A stretch of 64,000 bases of DNA, taken from the NCBI GenBank assembly GCA_964019165.1, contig OZ025284.1:2945521-3009520 (forward strand). Reading direction: 5' to 3'. This stretch comes from Mastigias papua. Taxonomy: Eukaryota > Cnidaria > Scyphozoa > Rhizostomeae > Mastigiidae. Below, in pieces: positions 12,046 to 25,218 of the stretch; position 1 is the first letter of the stretch, and every line of letters begins with the position of its first letter. Position numbers and translations under genes: made by a program. The notes below the pieces were generated by a model. The model saw only the letters and a list, made by a program, of their open reading frames with translations, was not told the DNA's origin and did not search any database.

Positions 12046-13119
12046 GCAATCATCAATGTAACAAAGCATTTTGAATGTAAATATACTCACCAATACAGCA
12101 CGATTCCTGTGAAATCCACGTTTGAAGTAAACCTGTTTGGTTTGCCTGAGTCGTAGTGTCTTCGCAACAAATCAATAGCAGAGTGATACCATGAATTTGA
12201 TGAATAGTCGTGTGGTTATCTGTATACTAGCATAAATCTAACCTCAAAAAAACGCTTCCATAACACTTTTGCCACTTTTTACAAACAACTTATCATTATT
12301 TTATTAAAGTGACAGGTATTGCGTATCCTCTAAAAAGTTGATTCAAGATAAATTTATTCGTTGACTGATATTTTCTTTAGTTAATCAACGCCCCACGCCC
12401 CATGTTTCCAGCAAAATTACTCTTTCGGAGCTGCTATTAACCTAAATGTATATTTTTACAAACATGATACTGCAAGAGTTGAAAAAAACTGAAAAACTTG
12501 AGTGTACAATGTCCGAGCGCTTAGTTAGACATTTACATGCGCAGTGCTTTTCATGTCTGTCTCACCTACTACATAGGCCTAGATATAGGAGGTCAGGGGG
12601 TGAAAACCCCTGCAGAGCAAGACTGCCATTTTGTCGCAAAATTTCTTATCCTGTCTGAGAAATCATGTTTTCGATATTCTTTTTTATCTAAATTTTCAAC
12701 TTTTAAAGGAGAAGCTTTTACATAAAGGCCCATAATGTCCACTTACTTTCGTATTTCGCCGCATGCGAACTCATTTTCCCTAGACTACTCCCTAAAGTTC
12801 ACAAATTGCATAACGTTCGTATATGTACTGGGGGCAATAAGTTCTCATGCGAAGTCCGAAATCGGAAAGCAAATGGAACTAAATGAATAGCCAAGCATAC
12901 CGATGATTACAAACCAGTATACTTCATTATATCTTTGTTGGAACATCTACCGTCATTGCCCTCCTTTGTATCTTTCCTCTATCTACACCTCTAACCTACA
13001 AATAATTCTAAAATCGGGAATTCGAGAATAGGGGACCTATTGGGTACCCTCACTAATAGGTGAAATATAGCTGATTTCCCAACTTGGGGCTACAGGCGGC
13101 AACATATTCCTAAGGATTA

Positions 13120-13401
13120 GGGAGCAGTCATTATCTATGGCCGGGGTGGGGACTGAAGAGAAAGTGATATGTGTCCTCAAAAAAATTTACCCCACCATTT
13201 GTTTAAGTCAAATTTTCTTTACCCCACCGAAGAAAAACAGTAGAACGAGGTTGCATTTATGCTTAAATATGGTATATGTTTTTATACTACCCCTGTGGTC
13301 AAAAATTATTCTTCTACCCCACCTAACACAGCTTATTTTTTTCAGTTATTCCACCATTTTATCTTCAGTCCTCACCCCGGTCATAAATAATGACCGTTCC
13401 C
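13120..13401. mobile_element. MITE with ~40-bp terminal inverted repeats
   Basis: The left end GGGAGCAGTCATTATCTATG and the reverse complement of the right end, GGGAACGGTCATTATTTATG, match closely. The match continues through CCGGGGTGGGGACTGAAGA (left) against CCGGGGTGAGGACTGAAGA (right). The inside is T-rich and noncoding. The 94-residue frame inside it is not a gene. Confidence 0.8.
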
Positions 13402-13729
13402 TCAGTAACCATTTTCTGTAAATCCCTTTTAAGATTTCATTGCATTTGCTAAATAATTTTTCTTTAATTAATAACAACAGTATTTCTATCTTAAAGTCCA
13501 AACTTTTCCTTTAATACATGTGTATTCATAATAACGGACCTATCCTGAAGGTTGGGGGGGGGGAGTACATGTCGGATTTCCCTTGCTGTATTTGCTCCTT
13601 TTAGAGTGAAATTCTATCCTGGGCAAGGATTAAAAGGAAGAGATTATTCTTGATAACACCAGCTACGACTTAATAGAAAAGATTGGTCTTGAAAATTACA
13701 TATTGAAAATTGACGACATATTGTAAACA

Positions 13730-14985
13730 TCTATGAGCTCTTTAGTTTCAAAAAGTTGATTGAAAAGTCAACGAGAGTAGCTGTGTACACTTCTATGATG
13801 GTATCGACTCGCAAATTGAAATGGTATCGACTCGCAAATTGAAAATATCGAAGTTGGAGTGCCTCAAGGTGCGTGCCTTGGTCCACTCCTTTTTCTTGTT
13901 TACATTAATGATCTACCTAGAGCAGTAAATAATTCCACCACTTCTATGTATGCTGATGACACGAGTCTGTGCTTGCAATCAAAGAATTTATCCCGGCTAA
14001 ATGAGGCTCTAAATGAAGATCTCGAGCACCTAGATACTTGGTTGACTAGCAATAAATTGTCCCTTAATGTAGCAAAAACTCAATCAATGTCGGTTTCTAC
14101 TAAAGCTAAAAGGAACGTTCTTAATATGTCGAACCAGAATCTACAAATAAAAATACATGGAACGGAGCTTGAGGTTGTGAACAAAATTAAGTACCTTGGA
14201 GTTCAGGTAGACAATAGCCTTGATTGGAAGTCTCAAGTCCAGGCTGTGTCTTTAAAAGTCTCTAGAGGGCTTGGACTCCTAAAACATGCTAAGAAATGTT
14301 TACCTTTCTCAGCCCTAACAAATCTCTATACTAGCATAATAGAGCCCCATTTCCGATATTGCTGTTCTGTATGGGGCTGTGCAGGTACAACTCAGATTAA
14401 TCGTTTGCAAAAGCTACAAAACAGGGCTGCTAGAATTGTAACAAACAATAGTTCTGACACTCCCAGCAATCTATTGATTGAAACACTTGGGTGGAAAACT
14501 ATCAATGAGCTGATTGATACCGAAACCAAAACTATGGTTTTTAAGAGCTTGAACGAACTTGCTCCTCCATATTTACGCAGTTTGTTTATGAAAATTCTCA
14601 AATTACTTCATAAAGGCTGCGCAATACGTCAACAGATCTTAGGTTACCAAAAAAAAGCACGGAAAACGGCAAGAAATCTTTTTCGTTTAGAGGTGCGAAA
14701 CTCTGGAACAGCCTCCCAGCCAACTGCAAGCAAGCAACCTCCCTTAGAGCTTTTAAACATGATAGTTTTTAATTCGTATTTCTTTTGTATTTTCTAATGT
14801 TTGTTTTTAAAGCTAATATTTGTATTTTGCATTTACATTTTTAACTTTTTAAACTTTTTTAACTTTTATTTTCTATTGTATTATTGTATTTTAGATGGAG
14901 GGACCCTTGAAAATCAGCATCTTTGCTGAAGGGCCCCCCTCCGTAAAGAATTCAAAATGAAATGAAATGAAATGATTAAAGATCA
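13730..14985 (+). mobile_element. CR1/L2-like LINE 3' fragment (degenerate)
   Basis: The reverse-transcriptase fragment at 13859-14797 begins at PQGACLGPLLFLVYINDLP and carries the YADDT catalytic box, KYLGVQVD and HFRYCCSVWG blocks. Upstream, a 23-bp tandem duplication (13798-13843) breaks the frame. Near 14590 a frameshift moves the C-terminal part (FRGAKLWNSLP) into another frame, which also has a stop. The 3' UTR has a hairpin (14898-14942) and ends in ATGAA-type repeats at 14957-14980. The fragment is dead. Confidence 0.88.
13859..14797 (+). pseudogene. LINE reverse transcriptase C-terminal half, frameshifted
   Basis: The frame is open for about 312 codons but lacks the N-terminal half of the reverse transcriptase and all of the endonuclease. 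The last 60 residues are read in the wrong frame; the neighbouring frame gives the family-typical FRGAKLWNSLPANCKQ-type end. The catalytic YADD is intact, yet the protein could not work alone. Confidence 0.85.
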
Positions 14986-15404
14986 CATCGAAAACACCCA
15001 CCTACTCCAAAATCAGGTGTTTCTAAAATCTCTGTAAGGAACCATTACCTGGATTATTATGCTAAAAAACTGAATGGTGCAATTAAAAAACGACTTAGAA
15101 CTATAATAATTAGAATACTGAAAAACTCCTAAATCACCCCTTTTCATATGATATTTCGTCAGCAGAGCGGGAATCTATCAGCAGCGGATTTTATGGGTGG
15201 CGAGGTGGACAAATACCTCTACCCCTGAAGCAGAATAGTTGGCATTATGAAATGCAGTGGGATAATTCTAGGAAAAAAATATTGATATTCGCCAAACCTT
15301 GAAACTACAGAAGTCAGAAAATGTATCACAGATGCCCCTCCTTCACCCAGATATGCAAAAATCCGTCACTGGGCTCTGTCCTTCCTCAAACCGATGAAGT
15401 AGAA

Positions 15405-15785
15405 GTTTCAGTTCATTTTCATTTCATTTCATTTTAAACGTATTTATAGAGGGTAACAATTCAGTGTAGAAATCTGTTTTACAATTGGCCCTGTGAAAGA
15501 AAATACCTAATATTACCTAGTTATTTTAATTAAATATAAATTTACAATATAATACAAGCTAAAAGAATAAATAGAAAGACAGAGAAATGGAACAAAGGAC
15601 GGATTTGTCCATGTTAGAGACCCTTGTAAGTTTTAAGTCTCGATTTCAAGCAATGAATGTAGGGTGCCAATTTTGATTCGAAGTCTAGTTCATTCCAAGC
15701 TTTTGCACCATGATAAGCGAAGGAGTTTTGTTTGTAGGATTTTCTCATTCGGGATAATAGTAGGTCACACTAATTAACTTTTTTT
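15405..15785 (-). mobile_element. Antisense CR1/L2-like LINE 3' end
   Basis: On the minus strand the end of a reverse transcriptase is readable: SRMRKSYKQNSFAYHGAKAW, then a typical LxxFKxxLKTY-like tail and a stop near 15630. An A/T-rich 3' UTR follows, then a terminal ATGAA-type repeat (read as TTCATTTCATTTCATTT at 15415-15435 on the plus strand). Its tail sequence resembles that of the 13.7-15.0 kb LINE, so the two may be related families. Confidence 0.78.
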
Positions 15786-16869
15786 ATAGAGAAGCATGCA
15801 CCATTGAGAGAAAGTAGAGTATCTGATAAAAATTGCCTTTGCCAGATAAATGATATTGTTAATGCTCTTCTGAAAGAAAGAGACAAATTTGGAGAGATGA
15901 GCATGAATAAATGGCATGCTCGTATGAATGATTATCGGCAGGTACGCAAGGCAGTGACTTCATTAAATATTAAATGCAACAAACTGTTTGCAACAAAAAT
16001 TTCAACTTCTAAATTCAGGCCAATTTAAAGGAGCAATGAAAAGGTTATGAATGAGATCACAGGAAAGCAGTCTTAATCTCGAAGAAAAAGATACTACCAG
16101 AGATTTTGCAGCTGCTCCAACTCTGTCATAAATGGACCAATATGTATTGTGCGGGAAGCTATTTTCAGTGAAGCTCATCATATTTTCTAAACACACTGCC
16201 CGAATGAAATGAACTTCCATCCAACCAAATGGGGACTGCAGTCCCCAGCCCCTACCTTCGCCCTACTGTTGGTCAGAGAACATTGCTTAATTTCAACACA
16301 TTCGGTTCATTTCATACCTCAGAATAGGCCTGTAGCCAGCATGATTTTGTTGGTGGGATTTCGCAGTCTATTGGGCGCAACGAGTATTATTAATTAGCTA
16401 AGCGGCCGAGACCCTGTAATTCCAACAGATGAATTCAAAACAGGCATGCCACTGTCAAATAGAAACTGAGGGGCTACAATGTCAATAAAATTGTTAGATA
16501 AAAGCTAGCGAAATCACTGTAGTACAACAAAAACACTCAAAATCCAAAACATTTAAGAATATTGAGACTCAGTGAAATATTAGATATTCTTATAAAAAAC
16601 AAGTGTATCAGTAAAGTTGGGGGCACCGCTGTTGGGGACCCAAGCCAAAGATATTTTGGTTAGAAACAGAAAGGGAAATGGAATAAATGGGGGTTGTTTG
16701 GGGGCTTTTCCCAGGAAAATTTTCAAGACCAAGCCTTCTAGAACCCCTGGAAATTCCCCTTTGCAACATACGATAAACATTGCTGTCTTCGTTGGTCTTT
16801 GAGCGGAGGAGGAAAGGTGATCCGATAGCTCGGAAGTTTTGGAGATTAATGCTAAAATTTTTCGCTACT

Positions 16870-17050
16870 TTTACTTAGTATTTGCTAGTAGGACTTGTTG
16901 GTTGTAAATAAGGCTGTAAATATATTAGGTTAGTTCGTTTTCTTAGTGGGTATAATTACAACTTTATTTTCTGAGAGGACCGCTTGAAAACCAGCGCTTG
17001 TGCTGAAGGGGTACCCTCCCCCTTAGTTAAATATGTATATGAAATATCAA
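16870..17050 (+). mobile_element. LINE 3'-UTR remnant with the conserved tail hairpin
   Basis: The sequence GAGAGGACCGCTTGAAAACC at 16972-16991, followed by AGCGCTTGTGCTGAAGGG, matches the hairpin of the LINE ending at 14985 (GGGACCCTTGAAAATCAGCA, then TCTTTGCTGAAGGG). No coding part remains. It ends beside the MITE at 17052. Confidence 0.7.
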
Positions 17051-17051
17051 A

Positions 17052-17341
17052 TACCGTAAATCCTCGAATTGGCCCCCCTCGAATAAGCCCCCCTTCGAAT
17101 AAGCTCCATGCTAGAACGTCAAATTGTTAATAAGCCCCCCTCGAATAAGCCCCACCCCTGAAAATCCAGTAGACTTTGATAACGACTAATGCTTAAATTT
17201 ATACTGTTCTTTTTGTCTTACAGAGAGTAAGAGCTTTGGCAATGAGCTTTTTATGCGAAGTGTATCAAGTAAGTTTATAAGCCCCCTCGAATAAGGCCTT
17301 CCCTCGGATAAGCCCGCACCCTAATTCGAGGATTTACGGTA
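17052..17341. mobile_element. MITE with 19-bp perfect terminal inverted repeats (TACCGTAAATCC type)
   Basis: The left end TACCGTAAATCCTCGAATT (17052-17070) and right end AATTCGAGGATTTACGGTA (17323-17341) are exact inverted copies; the outer TA may be the target-site duplication. The subterminal parts carry repeated CCCCCTCGAATAAG words. Related copies lie at 37093-37360 and, as a remnant, at 21699-21755. It sits just upstream of P450 copy 1. Confidence 0.9.
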
Positions 17342-17487
17342 TATGCACTACTGAGGCATACGGTTTGTTGTTTATTGTGTAGCTGTTACGCACACCGAGA
17401 CAATACACTGCGCACCATTTGCCTCCTAATTTCATAGAGGAAGATGTGTTCACAGTTGGAGAAGTAAAAATCAAATTATCTGCCCCT

Positions 17488-17506
17488 TTTAGTACATACC
17501 ATACTA
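17488..17506 (+). promoter_or_regulatory. Conserved block just upstream of P450 copy 1 ATG
   Basis: TTTTAGTACATACCATA, followed by MTAAAT and the ATG, is kept in both P450 copies (also 26467-26485), while flanking bases differ. It may be promoter or 5' UTR. This is inferred from conservation between recent duplicates only. Confidence 0.35.
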
Positions 17507-17509
17507 AAT

Positions 17510-20500
17510 ATGACTGTGATAACAGAGTTGGTTGTCTCAGCATTGATCGTCTCCTTGTTGTTGGCTTCTCTGAGGAGATTTTATGAATGGATGTTTCCTG
17601 CTGCATCGAACATACCAAGTCCTCCGTCTTATCCAATATTTCGTCATTTGCCGTATTTCTGGGGCGGATTCAATGACGAAAAGATGTTAATGCAATGGGC
17701 AGAAGATTTTAAAGAGGAAGGCATATTCGAGTTTGATATTCTTTTAGGTAATATCCTCCACATTTCTTGTGAAAAAGTTGTCAGTCTTTATAGATGATAT
17801 CTCGAAACGAATCTCTGTGTGTGTGTGCCTCAGTTAGATTCAGTGCCTCGTGTGTAGCTTAGTTTTGGAGAGTCCGCGCGAAGACATTTAGCACACCTTT
17901 TACTTCCACATTCAAGAGAACAAAGGTGCATCGTACAAAGTTAGAGAGAGAGGGACTATGACTATGCCCGCACACCCAATTTTTGAGCCACATCCTTCAT
18001 GTGCAGCTACAAGGTTAGACCAAGCCTTTTATAGGAGTTGGTACAGCGATTTGCCTGGTTAATTTCGTTTGGGGGAGGGCGTCCGGAAAAAAGTGGCCAA
18101 ATACACCTTTTTTATAAGAAAAAAGTTTATAAGAAAATAAGGCTCAAATGGCCAAAATCTTACGAAAACCCTAAGAAAATCACAAGGCTCAAGTTCAAGA
18201 AAATGCTAAGAAAATTACAGTTCATCTTCTTTACATGCCAGAAATTGATATTGGCTCATTTCTGCAAACTCTCATACAAAGATCGAGACTTATGGTGGCC
18301 CAACAAGTACAAAGTAGCCTGTTTCAGCCAGTTTATTCCTGCAAAAGTTAAGAAAATCTTAAGAGAATCTCAGCCTCAAAATCAAGAAAAGTTAAGAAAA
18401 TTGAGCCTCAGGAAAAGAAGTGTTTTTCTTATTAAAAAAGAAGGTGTATGTCATTTGTGACCAACTTTATTTTCCAGGACACGAGAAAACAATGATGACA
18501 GTTCCTAGTAACAGCAAATTATTTGCATTACCACTGAGAGTTGACTATGACCAACAGGATAGCTGAATTGGATGTTGAAATTTAGTCAAATTCACACTAG
18601 ATTGTCTGCTGCATGACAAACTTTTTATAACATTTCACAGATATTGGAGGGACGTGGTGCCCCCACGCCCCTCATTGGCACATCACTGAGTTGATATAGT
18701 GCCATGTTAGAAGTGCACCAAACTAACAGGTGCCTGTAGGAAATGGGGCTAAGCATCTTCCCAAAATTCTTCTCATTTTCTCAAGTAGGCTGAAATCCTC
18801 AAGTGACCTCTTTGTCTCAGGCAGGATGCATTGCATGTAGATACAGAATTTGTATGATAAATTCTTTTGCTGGTATTTCTTTTGCATGTGCTAGAATAGA
18901 CAACATGATGAGGGTTACATAGGCATAGTAGCACAATTGTGAAAGTCCTTATTACCCCTATTGTTAAGAGGTATATTTTCTTTATGGATGGGTTGAAAAT
19001 GAGAACACCTTGGCCAATGATAACTTGACTTAACAAATTATTCAAGGCTGGCACTTCTCATTTCACAATTACTTACTTTCCATATTTCCTCAAGCAATGT
19101 TTCTTTAATCAACGTTGTTATGTTGTGAATTAAGTCTTTTCTATTGCTTGTCTTGTCAACCCTACATTTTTTTGTTGTTAAAGGAGGGAAAAGAATCTGC
19201 ATTTTCAAGGAAGAATACCTAAAGAAAGTTCTTGTGTCGAATTGTCTCAAATATCAGAGAGGACAACTTCTTGGAGACATTTTCCCACAGTTGAAAAATG
19301 GCCTGTTTTTGTCTATTGGTAAGGAGCATGCATGGCAAAGAAAAATCCTCAATCCAGTTTTTTCCTATTCATTTGTATTAGGGTTTGTCGAAACATTTGA
19401 TTCACACACTGAAAACTTAATAAAGGTTTGTTTGATTTAGTGTTTCATTCTATTTAACTTGAATATTGGTTCCATTGTTATGGTTGTCAAGTTGGGCCAG
19501 TGATACAGTGGCTAGCAGCTACCTACAACCCACCTCAGCACAAAGTCTGTCAGAAATGTGAGACTTGCTGCTTTGCCAGACTGTTTTGTAGCTATAAGTA
19601 ACATTTTGGAGAGTTGTAGTCCTGGAAAGTGTTAAAAAGTAAAGCTGAGTCCCATGTACGATTCCCTACATTGGGGGAGTGCATGTTAGAAGGACACTTA
19701 TCCTGAGCCGCCAGCATAGTGAGGTAGGGTGGCCAGTTCCTTATGATTTAGGTTTGTTATAAACAGTGTAATCGTTTGCTCAGCTACAGCTTACCAGATT
19801 CATGAGAGCTTTTGCTAATAAGCTTAAGTTTTTGTTTAATGTATCTGATTCTTTATCTCAATGTTTGTATCATGTTAGAAATAGTTTGGTACAAAAGTCT
19901 ACTGTATTATATCAGTATTGATTGTAGCATATAAGCAATTTTGAATACACTGTTTGCATACTGCAAAAATATTCTTTGATTTATCATGTTAGTATTGGAA
20001 AAATGCAATGAAGAAGTCCTTAACTGGAGTTGCTGAGGTGGAAATTATCAAGGATTTCAACAAATTGACATTAGACATTATTGGTGAAACAGCATTTGGT
20101 TACAGATTTGATACACTTGTTTCTGGTGAGAATAGAGTGAGTCAAGCTGTTGAGACATTGCTTAAGGGCAAAATTGGTGTTTTGTCAAGATTCTTAAGAA
20201 GGATTATACCATTTTATGACAAGTTACCGCTCCAGCAAAATAGAATGATGAAAGAAGCTGTGGAATTAACAGACTCAGTTGTTAAAAAGGTAACAATAAC
20301 ATGTAAATAAATTAAGTCTATGAATTTTAAGCAAAGGGTTGGTAGAAGGAAATTCCTTTACTTGCATATATCTTTGAACTTGGTGCAATTTTGAAACCAT
20401 TTGAATATAGTTCATGGTGCTTTAGAGCCCTTCTTTTTTGTTGCAAGTTTGTATTGTTCTCTCATGAACATTTCATTTTGTATTTTGGTTGTTCTCAGGG

Positions 20501-23500
20501 TTGAACTGCTCTAGTACCTTTGCTTCCTTGATTCTGCTTTAAAGTTCTACTTCTTTTGGATGGTATGGCCTTTTAGGTTGTTAATAAGCATGTTTTTCCA
20601 AGCAGAAATGAATTTGAACCAAATGATATCTATCCAGGGGTGTCATGGAGGGGACTTGGGGGCTCAGCTCCCTTGTTAAAATGGAGAGAGATGTTGTGGG
20701 CTCACCCCCTTTCAAATGAGCTTATCCTGGGTTGATGAAGTTCTTGGTACTATGAACCAAACCATTAGTATGGTATAATATGTCTTTACATCAATTAAGT
20801 ATGTAGCATGTACATTACCTTAAATGTATTTAGATTTACATAGTTTAGAATGAAGTATTGGGTGTATGATGGGTGTGGTTCATAGAATGGCTGGTATCAC
20901 CCCCACCCCACCAGTGTTACCCCCACCCCACTTTTTAGGATGGCACCAATGTATCTATCAAGTGTTTCTGGCAGAGAGTTTCCTCTACTTTTACTGAAAA
21001 GTAACAAACCTGATAGTTTTAAATCATTATAGGATATTAAATATGAATGCAACTTGTAGCTTATAATATTTAGATTTAAAAATAAAGTATACAAGCAAAG
21101 TTTTAGGCACCTTATTACCAAGCAATATCTCAGTAACGATGCAACAATTTTGACTAGAAGTATGTTTGGCTCACCCATTTTTAAAAGGACTATGAGGATG
21201 CAAAAATCCCATATGTAGGCCTATTTTGGTTCCTGTTCTTGCTATTTTGTTTTGCAGAAAAGTAGTGTTATAAGACAGAACTTATTTGCCTGTTGTTAGT
21301 TCATCTGTAAGGCAGTAGACCACCATTAGTTAGTTTTGATTATCAATTGTTAACTTCCCTTTTGTTTTAATAAAAGATAATTAAGCAGAAACGGTCAGAA
21401 GTGGAAGATTCAGGTGGTAAAGTGTCTGGCAATAATCTGCTTGCTAAAATGATAATGTTACAAGATGAGGATTCTGGCAGGAAGTTATCAGATCAAATGA
21501 TAGAGGCACAAGTTCATACTTTCATGGTTGCTGGCCACGAAACAACAAGTGTTGCTTTGACATGGACATTCTATCTTCTGGCAAAACATCAAGACATTCA
21601 AGAAAAAGTATGTAGGCTCTTTGTGTTGCTTTCTTTTTCCGTTGTTCTCTCCTAAATGAGAGATACTGGAAAGTACTTTTCCAGCAATGAAGCTACATTG
21701 CCGTGAATCCTCTAATTGGACCCCCTCAGACCCCCTCAGATAAGTTCCAACCAGGATATAGGGTATTGGTATGGGGTAATCCCTAAAGGATGTCTGAACA
21801 AATTTGCCTTTTTTTACTCCCTCCCATTCCCCCATTCCAAGCCCTTCCGCTTTTGCTTAGCAGCCCCCTCCCTTCTCTGTGCGGACACAAATTATATGTG
21901 CGTCCTTTTTCTGATGGTGATTATACTTTCAGATCTTACCTTTTTTTAGAAGATTTTCTTCAGTGCTGTTGACGTATTCATGCAAACTATTCGTTACAAT
22001 AAGCACGCGATCTTCAAAACTAATGAAGAGTTCTGTATTCAAAATGCTTTTCACGATTTTAGAACGACTTGTAGTCGTTTATCCCAAGTCTTATTTGAGT
22101 GTCTGTTTCCAAACGAAGTTACACATTTCGTAATTTGCAGTTATTGTTAATGTTTGCAAAGCCCTATCTCAACGCTTCTTTGGAACACTTCCAAATTATC
22201 TTATACACGTTTATTGATGTGAAAGTGGGTTATAGGAAAGCATCACTAAGCTGCTCCAATAGATAAGAAAGTTCAGTACTGGATTTTCGATGCCTGAGAA
22301 AAATTGATACACTCGCAAATTCCAGTTGTCACACAGGCCTATCGTTCCTTTTGTTTAATTTGTATAGATTTCGTCTGGAAATCTATGTATTTCAGTTTGT
22401 TCTTTGTGTAGTGCGTCTTTAGCCTTTAGTGTAGCACTTCAGTGTCACGCAAACTTGAATATTCTCTCTGCGAAAGCCTCAGGAAAGTTTCAGTACTAGG
22501 CAGAAAAAACTTTCTTTTACAAAAAAACGTGTAAGTGTGATTCTAATCTACATCAAAATTATTTTGTCTGGTATTTTTTCAGGGCCCCTTTCTAGCACGT
22601 TATTCCAGTGGTACATGTTGTTACCCAGTTCAAATTCATTGAGCTGTGATATTTCATGAAAATGGTATGTTATTTGTTGCAAGATTGTCACCTTTAATTT
22701 CATTTTTCGACACTTTTCTTTCGTTGTGACTGACAAGAGTACTTTGTTTTTTGTTAGGCGCGACAGGAAGCCAGATCAATAGTCGGAGATGCGGAATGTA
22801 TTGATCAAAGTCATTTGGATAAACTGGAGTATATAACAGCGGTGATCAATGAATCCCTTCGCATGTATCCACCAGCGGCACTTTTCATGCGAGTAGTTGT
22901 CACAGATGACCAACTGGGACAATACAAGATCCCAAAAGGGTCATTTGTGGTTGTTCCAATATGTGTCCTTCACCATTTGGAAGAAAACTGGGAGAATCAT
23001 GACCAATTCATCCCAGAGCGGTTTCTTGGTATGATTTCTTACACTTTTCGTTATTAGAAGCAATAGAAATGTCAGATGGGGGTTCCTTGTGGCTTTCCCA
23101 TGCTTGAGACTGGAATGTAGCCTTGGTGCACAGGGGTGGTCGTTTCCAATAATCAAAGGTCTGATGCCTGAGAAAAGCACAAATCTGGGAGACCGCACCA
23201 CAGATGCAGCTTCTTATTGCATGCAAATACAACTGCGCTAAACTTGAACCTTACCAGACTTTTTCAACGCTTCTCATTTTGATTTAGAGTGATTGGCGCT
23301 CTCCAACGTGTATCGCGTAAAATGTAGCGCGTTCTATCGACAAAACGTGTTATGTGGCATAGAATTAACGTGGTTTCTTTATAAAAACGTATTTTCAGAC
23401 ATATATATTGACGCGGTTTCTGGAAAATAGGTGCACTTGAGGCAGCGTGAGCTAGATGCGTTTTATTAGGTTTCAAATATACCGTTGAAAGAGAGCCATA

Positions 23501-24527
23501 TTTGCCATGTCATTTTAGTCTTTTGCTCCTCTGAACTTCATAATTGTTAGTCAAGGACGAGTATATTCGTATCAAGGCTTTGAATTTTGCGTGAATCTAG
23601 TTTGCATATATCCTATAAGACTTTGATAATATACGGTGAAAAATTTGCGATATTGAAGCAACAGATTAAATGCACTGTTAAATTAGCGAGGGTAGAAAAT
23701 TGACACTCTGAATATTATCGCCTTTTTCTGAAAGCCGCTTTGGTTTCCTGCACAAATTTTTTATAAGAATATAGTCTACAAGAATACCAATGCTCTAAAC
23801 TCCTGAAATTTAAGGTTAATTTAAGAATAATGCAAGGCTGAAGCTTCATCGAGAGGTAGACTTTTTGGGTTATTTGAGTTTTCTCTAGAAAAGAAAACAA
23901 ATGTGATTTTCACACACCCGGTTTGGGAATTATTATGCTATGATGCGACTAAGCAATCCTTCGGAGAGTGTCAGTTACCCACTGTTTTGTATAAGAATAC
24001 ATAGTCTATAAGAGAATTAATGCTCAAAGTCGCTAAAATTTAAGAATAATTGAAGAATACTCTTAGGCTCAAAACAAAAAATTTAAGAATAATAAGGCTG
24101 TGCAAAATTCCATGTTTTCATATAGAAATATGTGCACCGGCGTTACTTTTATGTAATTAGGCATGTGATTCCGTAGAATTCCTTCGTTCACTTTGTTTTG
24201 GCTCACTACAATCGTACCCACGCATTGTAGTATAGTCTTCTTTACATTTATTTACATGGTCATTCAAATAATTACACATTCTCTTTCATTCGTCATTTAG
24301 GTGAAAAGCAAATTAGTAACTACAGTTTCATGCCTTTCTCAAATGGACCACGCAACTGCATAGGACGTAAATTTGCTATGGTTGAGATCAAAGTGGCAGT
24401 TACAAAACTTTTGATGACATTCAAGTTCGATTTGGATCCAAATCAGGGTGAAATTGGAACAAATTTACGACTGACGTTGAAGCCAAATCCCAGCCCCATA
24501 CTGCGAGTTTCTCTTGTTAATAACTGA
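17510..24527 (+). CDS. Cytochrome P450 monooxygenase, tandem copy 1 (complete, 501 aa)
   Basis: Six exons join in phase: 17510-17747, 19184-19425, 19993-20289, 21377-21607, 22758-23028, 24301-24527. The product has an N-terminal membrane anchor (residues 5-24) and hinge IPSPPSYPIF, as in microsomal P450s. C-helix GKEHAWQRKILNP gives HxxxR (His128, Arg132) in place of WxxxR. The I-helix has AGHETTS (311-317), the K-helix ExxR is ESLR (368-371), PERF is at 422-425, and heme loop FSNGPRNCIG holds Cys446. All key residues are present, so it should be a working heme monooxygenase on the ER membrane; I cannot infer its substrate. It fits the CYP3/CYP4-type group; family unassigned. The 79-codon first exon and all splice phases equal those of copy 2. 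Confidence 0.93.
18104..18446. mobile_element. MITE, TA target site, in P450-1 intron 1
   Basis: Inverted ends CACCTTTTTTATAAGAAAA and TTTTTCTTATTAAAAAAGAAGGTG are flanked by TA on each side. The inside is rich in TAAGAAAATC-like words. P450-2 has no clear copy at the same place, so insertion probably followed the duplication. Confidence 0.78.
21699..21755. mobile_element. Remnant of TACCGTAAATCC-type MITE in P450-1 intron 4
   Basis: Only the left part (TTGCCGTGAATCCTCTAATT and CCCCCTCAGA words) remains. It follows the shared intron sequence CCAGCAATGAAGCTACATT, exactly where P450-2 has a full copy at 37093. Confidence 0.75.
22206..22531. mobile_element. TA-type MITE in P450-1 intron 4
   Basis: The left end CACGTTTATTGATGTGAAAG and right end CTTTCTTTTACAAAAAAACGTG are inverted relatives with TA on both sides. 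The same element sits at the matching place in P450-2 (37777-38379). Confidence 0.7.
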
Positions 24528-24704
24528 GCAACTGAGTTGGTCCTTGCATCAAAGGGTACTTTTAGTTTCTTTTGTTTTTAATTGCACAATTTCATTTTTC
24601 TTAGGTATTGTTTGTCGATGGTTGGTCCGATATATAGATGATGGTTCCGATAGGACGCATATTTTATAGGATCTTATATAACCCCCAATTTCTCCCATTA
24701 AAAG

Positions 24705-24733
24705 CTGAGGATGGGACAGGCTCGTCGCGAAAC
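24705..24733 (+). ncRNA. Degenerate hammerhead-ribozyme-like core
   Basis: CTGAGGA (24705-24711), a GAC-loop-GTC stem with a 6-nt loop, and GAAAC (24729-24733) follow the order of a hammerhead core. The first box has G where the core needs U, so it is probably inactive. Such motifs occur in Penelope-like elements and retrozymes. Confidence 0.3.
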
Positions 24734-25218
24734 GTTCAGGATGTGTCAAAAGGATGTGTCATGCGTCAATGAAAGTCTTTAAATGAATCTGGCTATTTTC
24801 ACCAGATTTTTCTGAAATGTTACTCGTAGGGGCTATCATCCTCGAACTACTCGCGATTAGGAATCATAAAATTTGCGTGTTTCTAAATTGCTTTGAAAAC
24901 AGTGAAGGTCCTTCCAACTAGGAAGCGTCCCCTTCTTGTACAAAATCTAGCTATACAGGATTGTTTCTTAGCCATTTAGATAAAGATGTTCAGTCCCGCT
25001 TAGTCCTTCAGAAGCTAGTAGTTGCTTCGTGAGGCCTACTGAAGTCCCCCATTCAGACATCAATAGTCTGATGCTCACTTGTCTTAGGGGATATGTAACA
25101 GTAGAGCATGTTAACTTATTCATGGGAACATCACAAACCAAATCCGCATTTGGTGGTGAAATCATACTCATTCTTACTTATTTTCTCTATTTTCTACAGC
25201 ATTGCACGTATATGAGAT

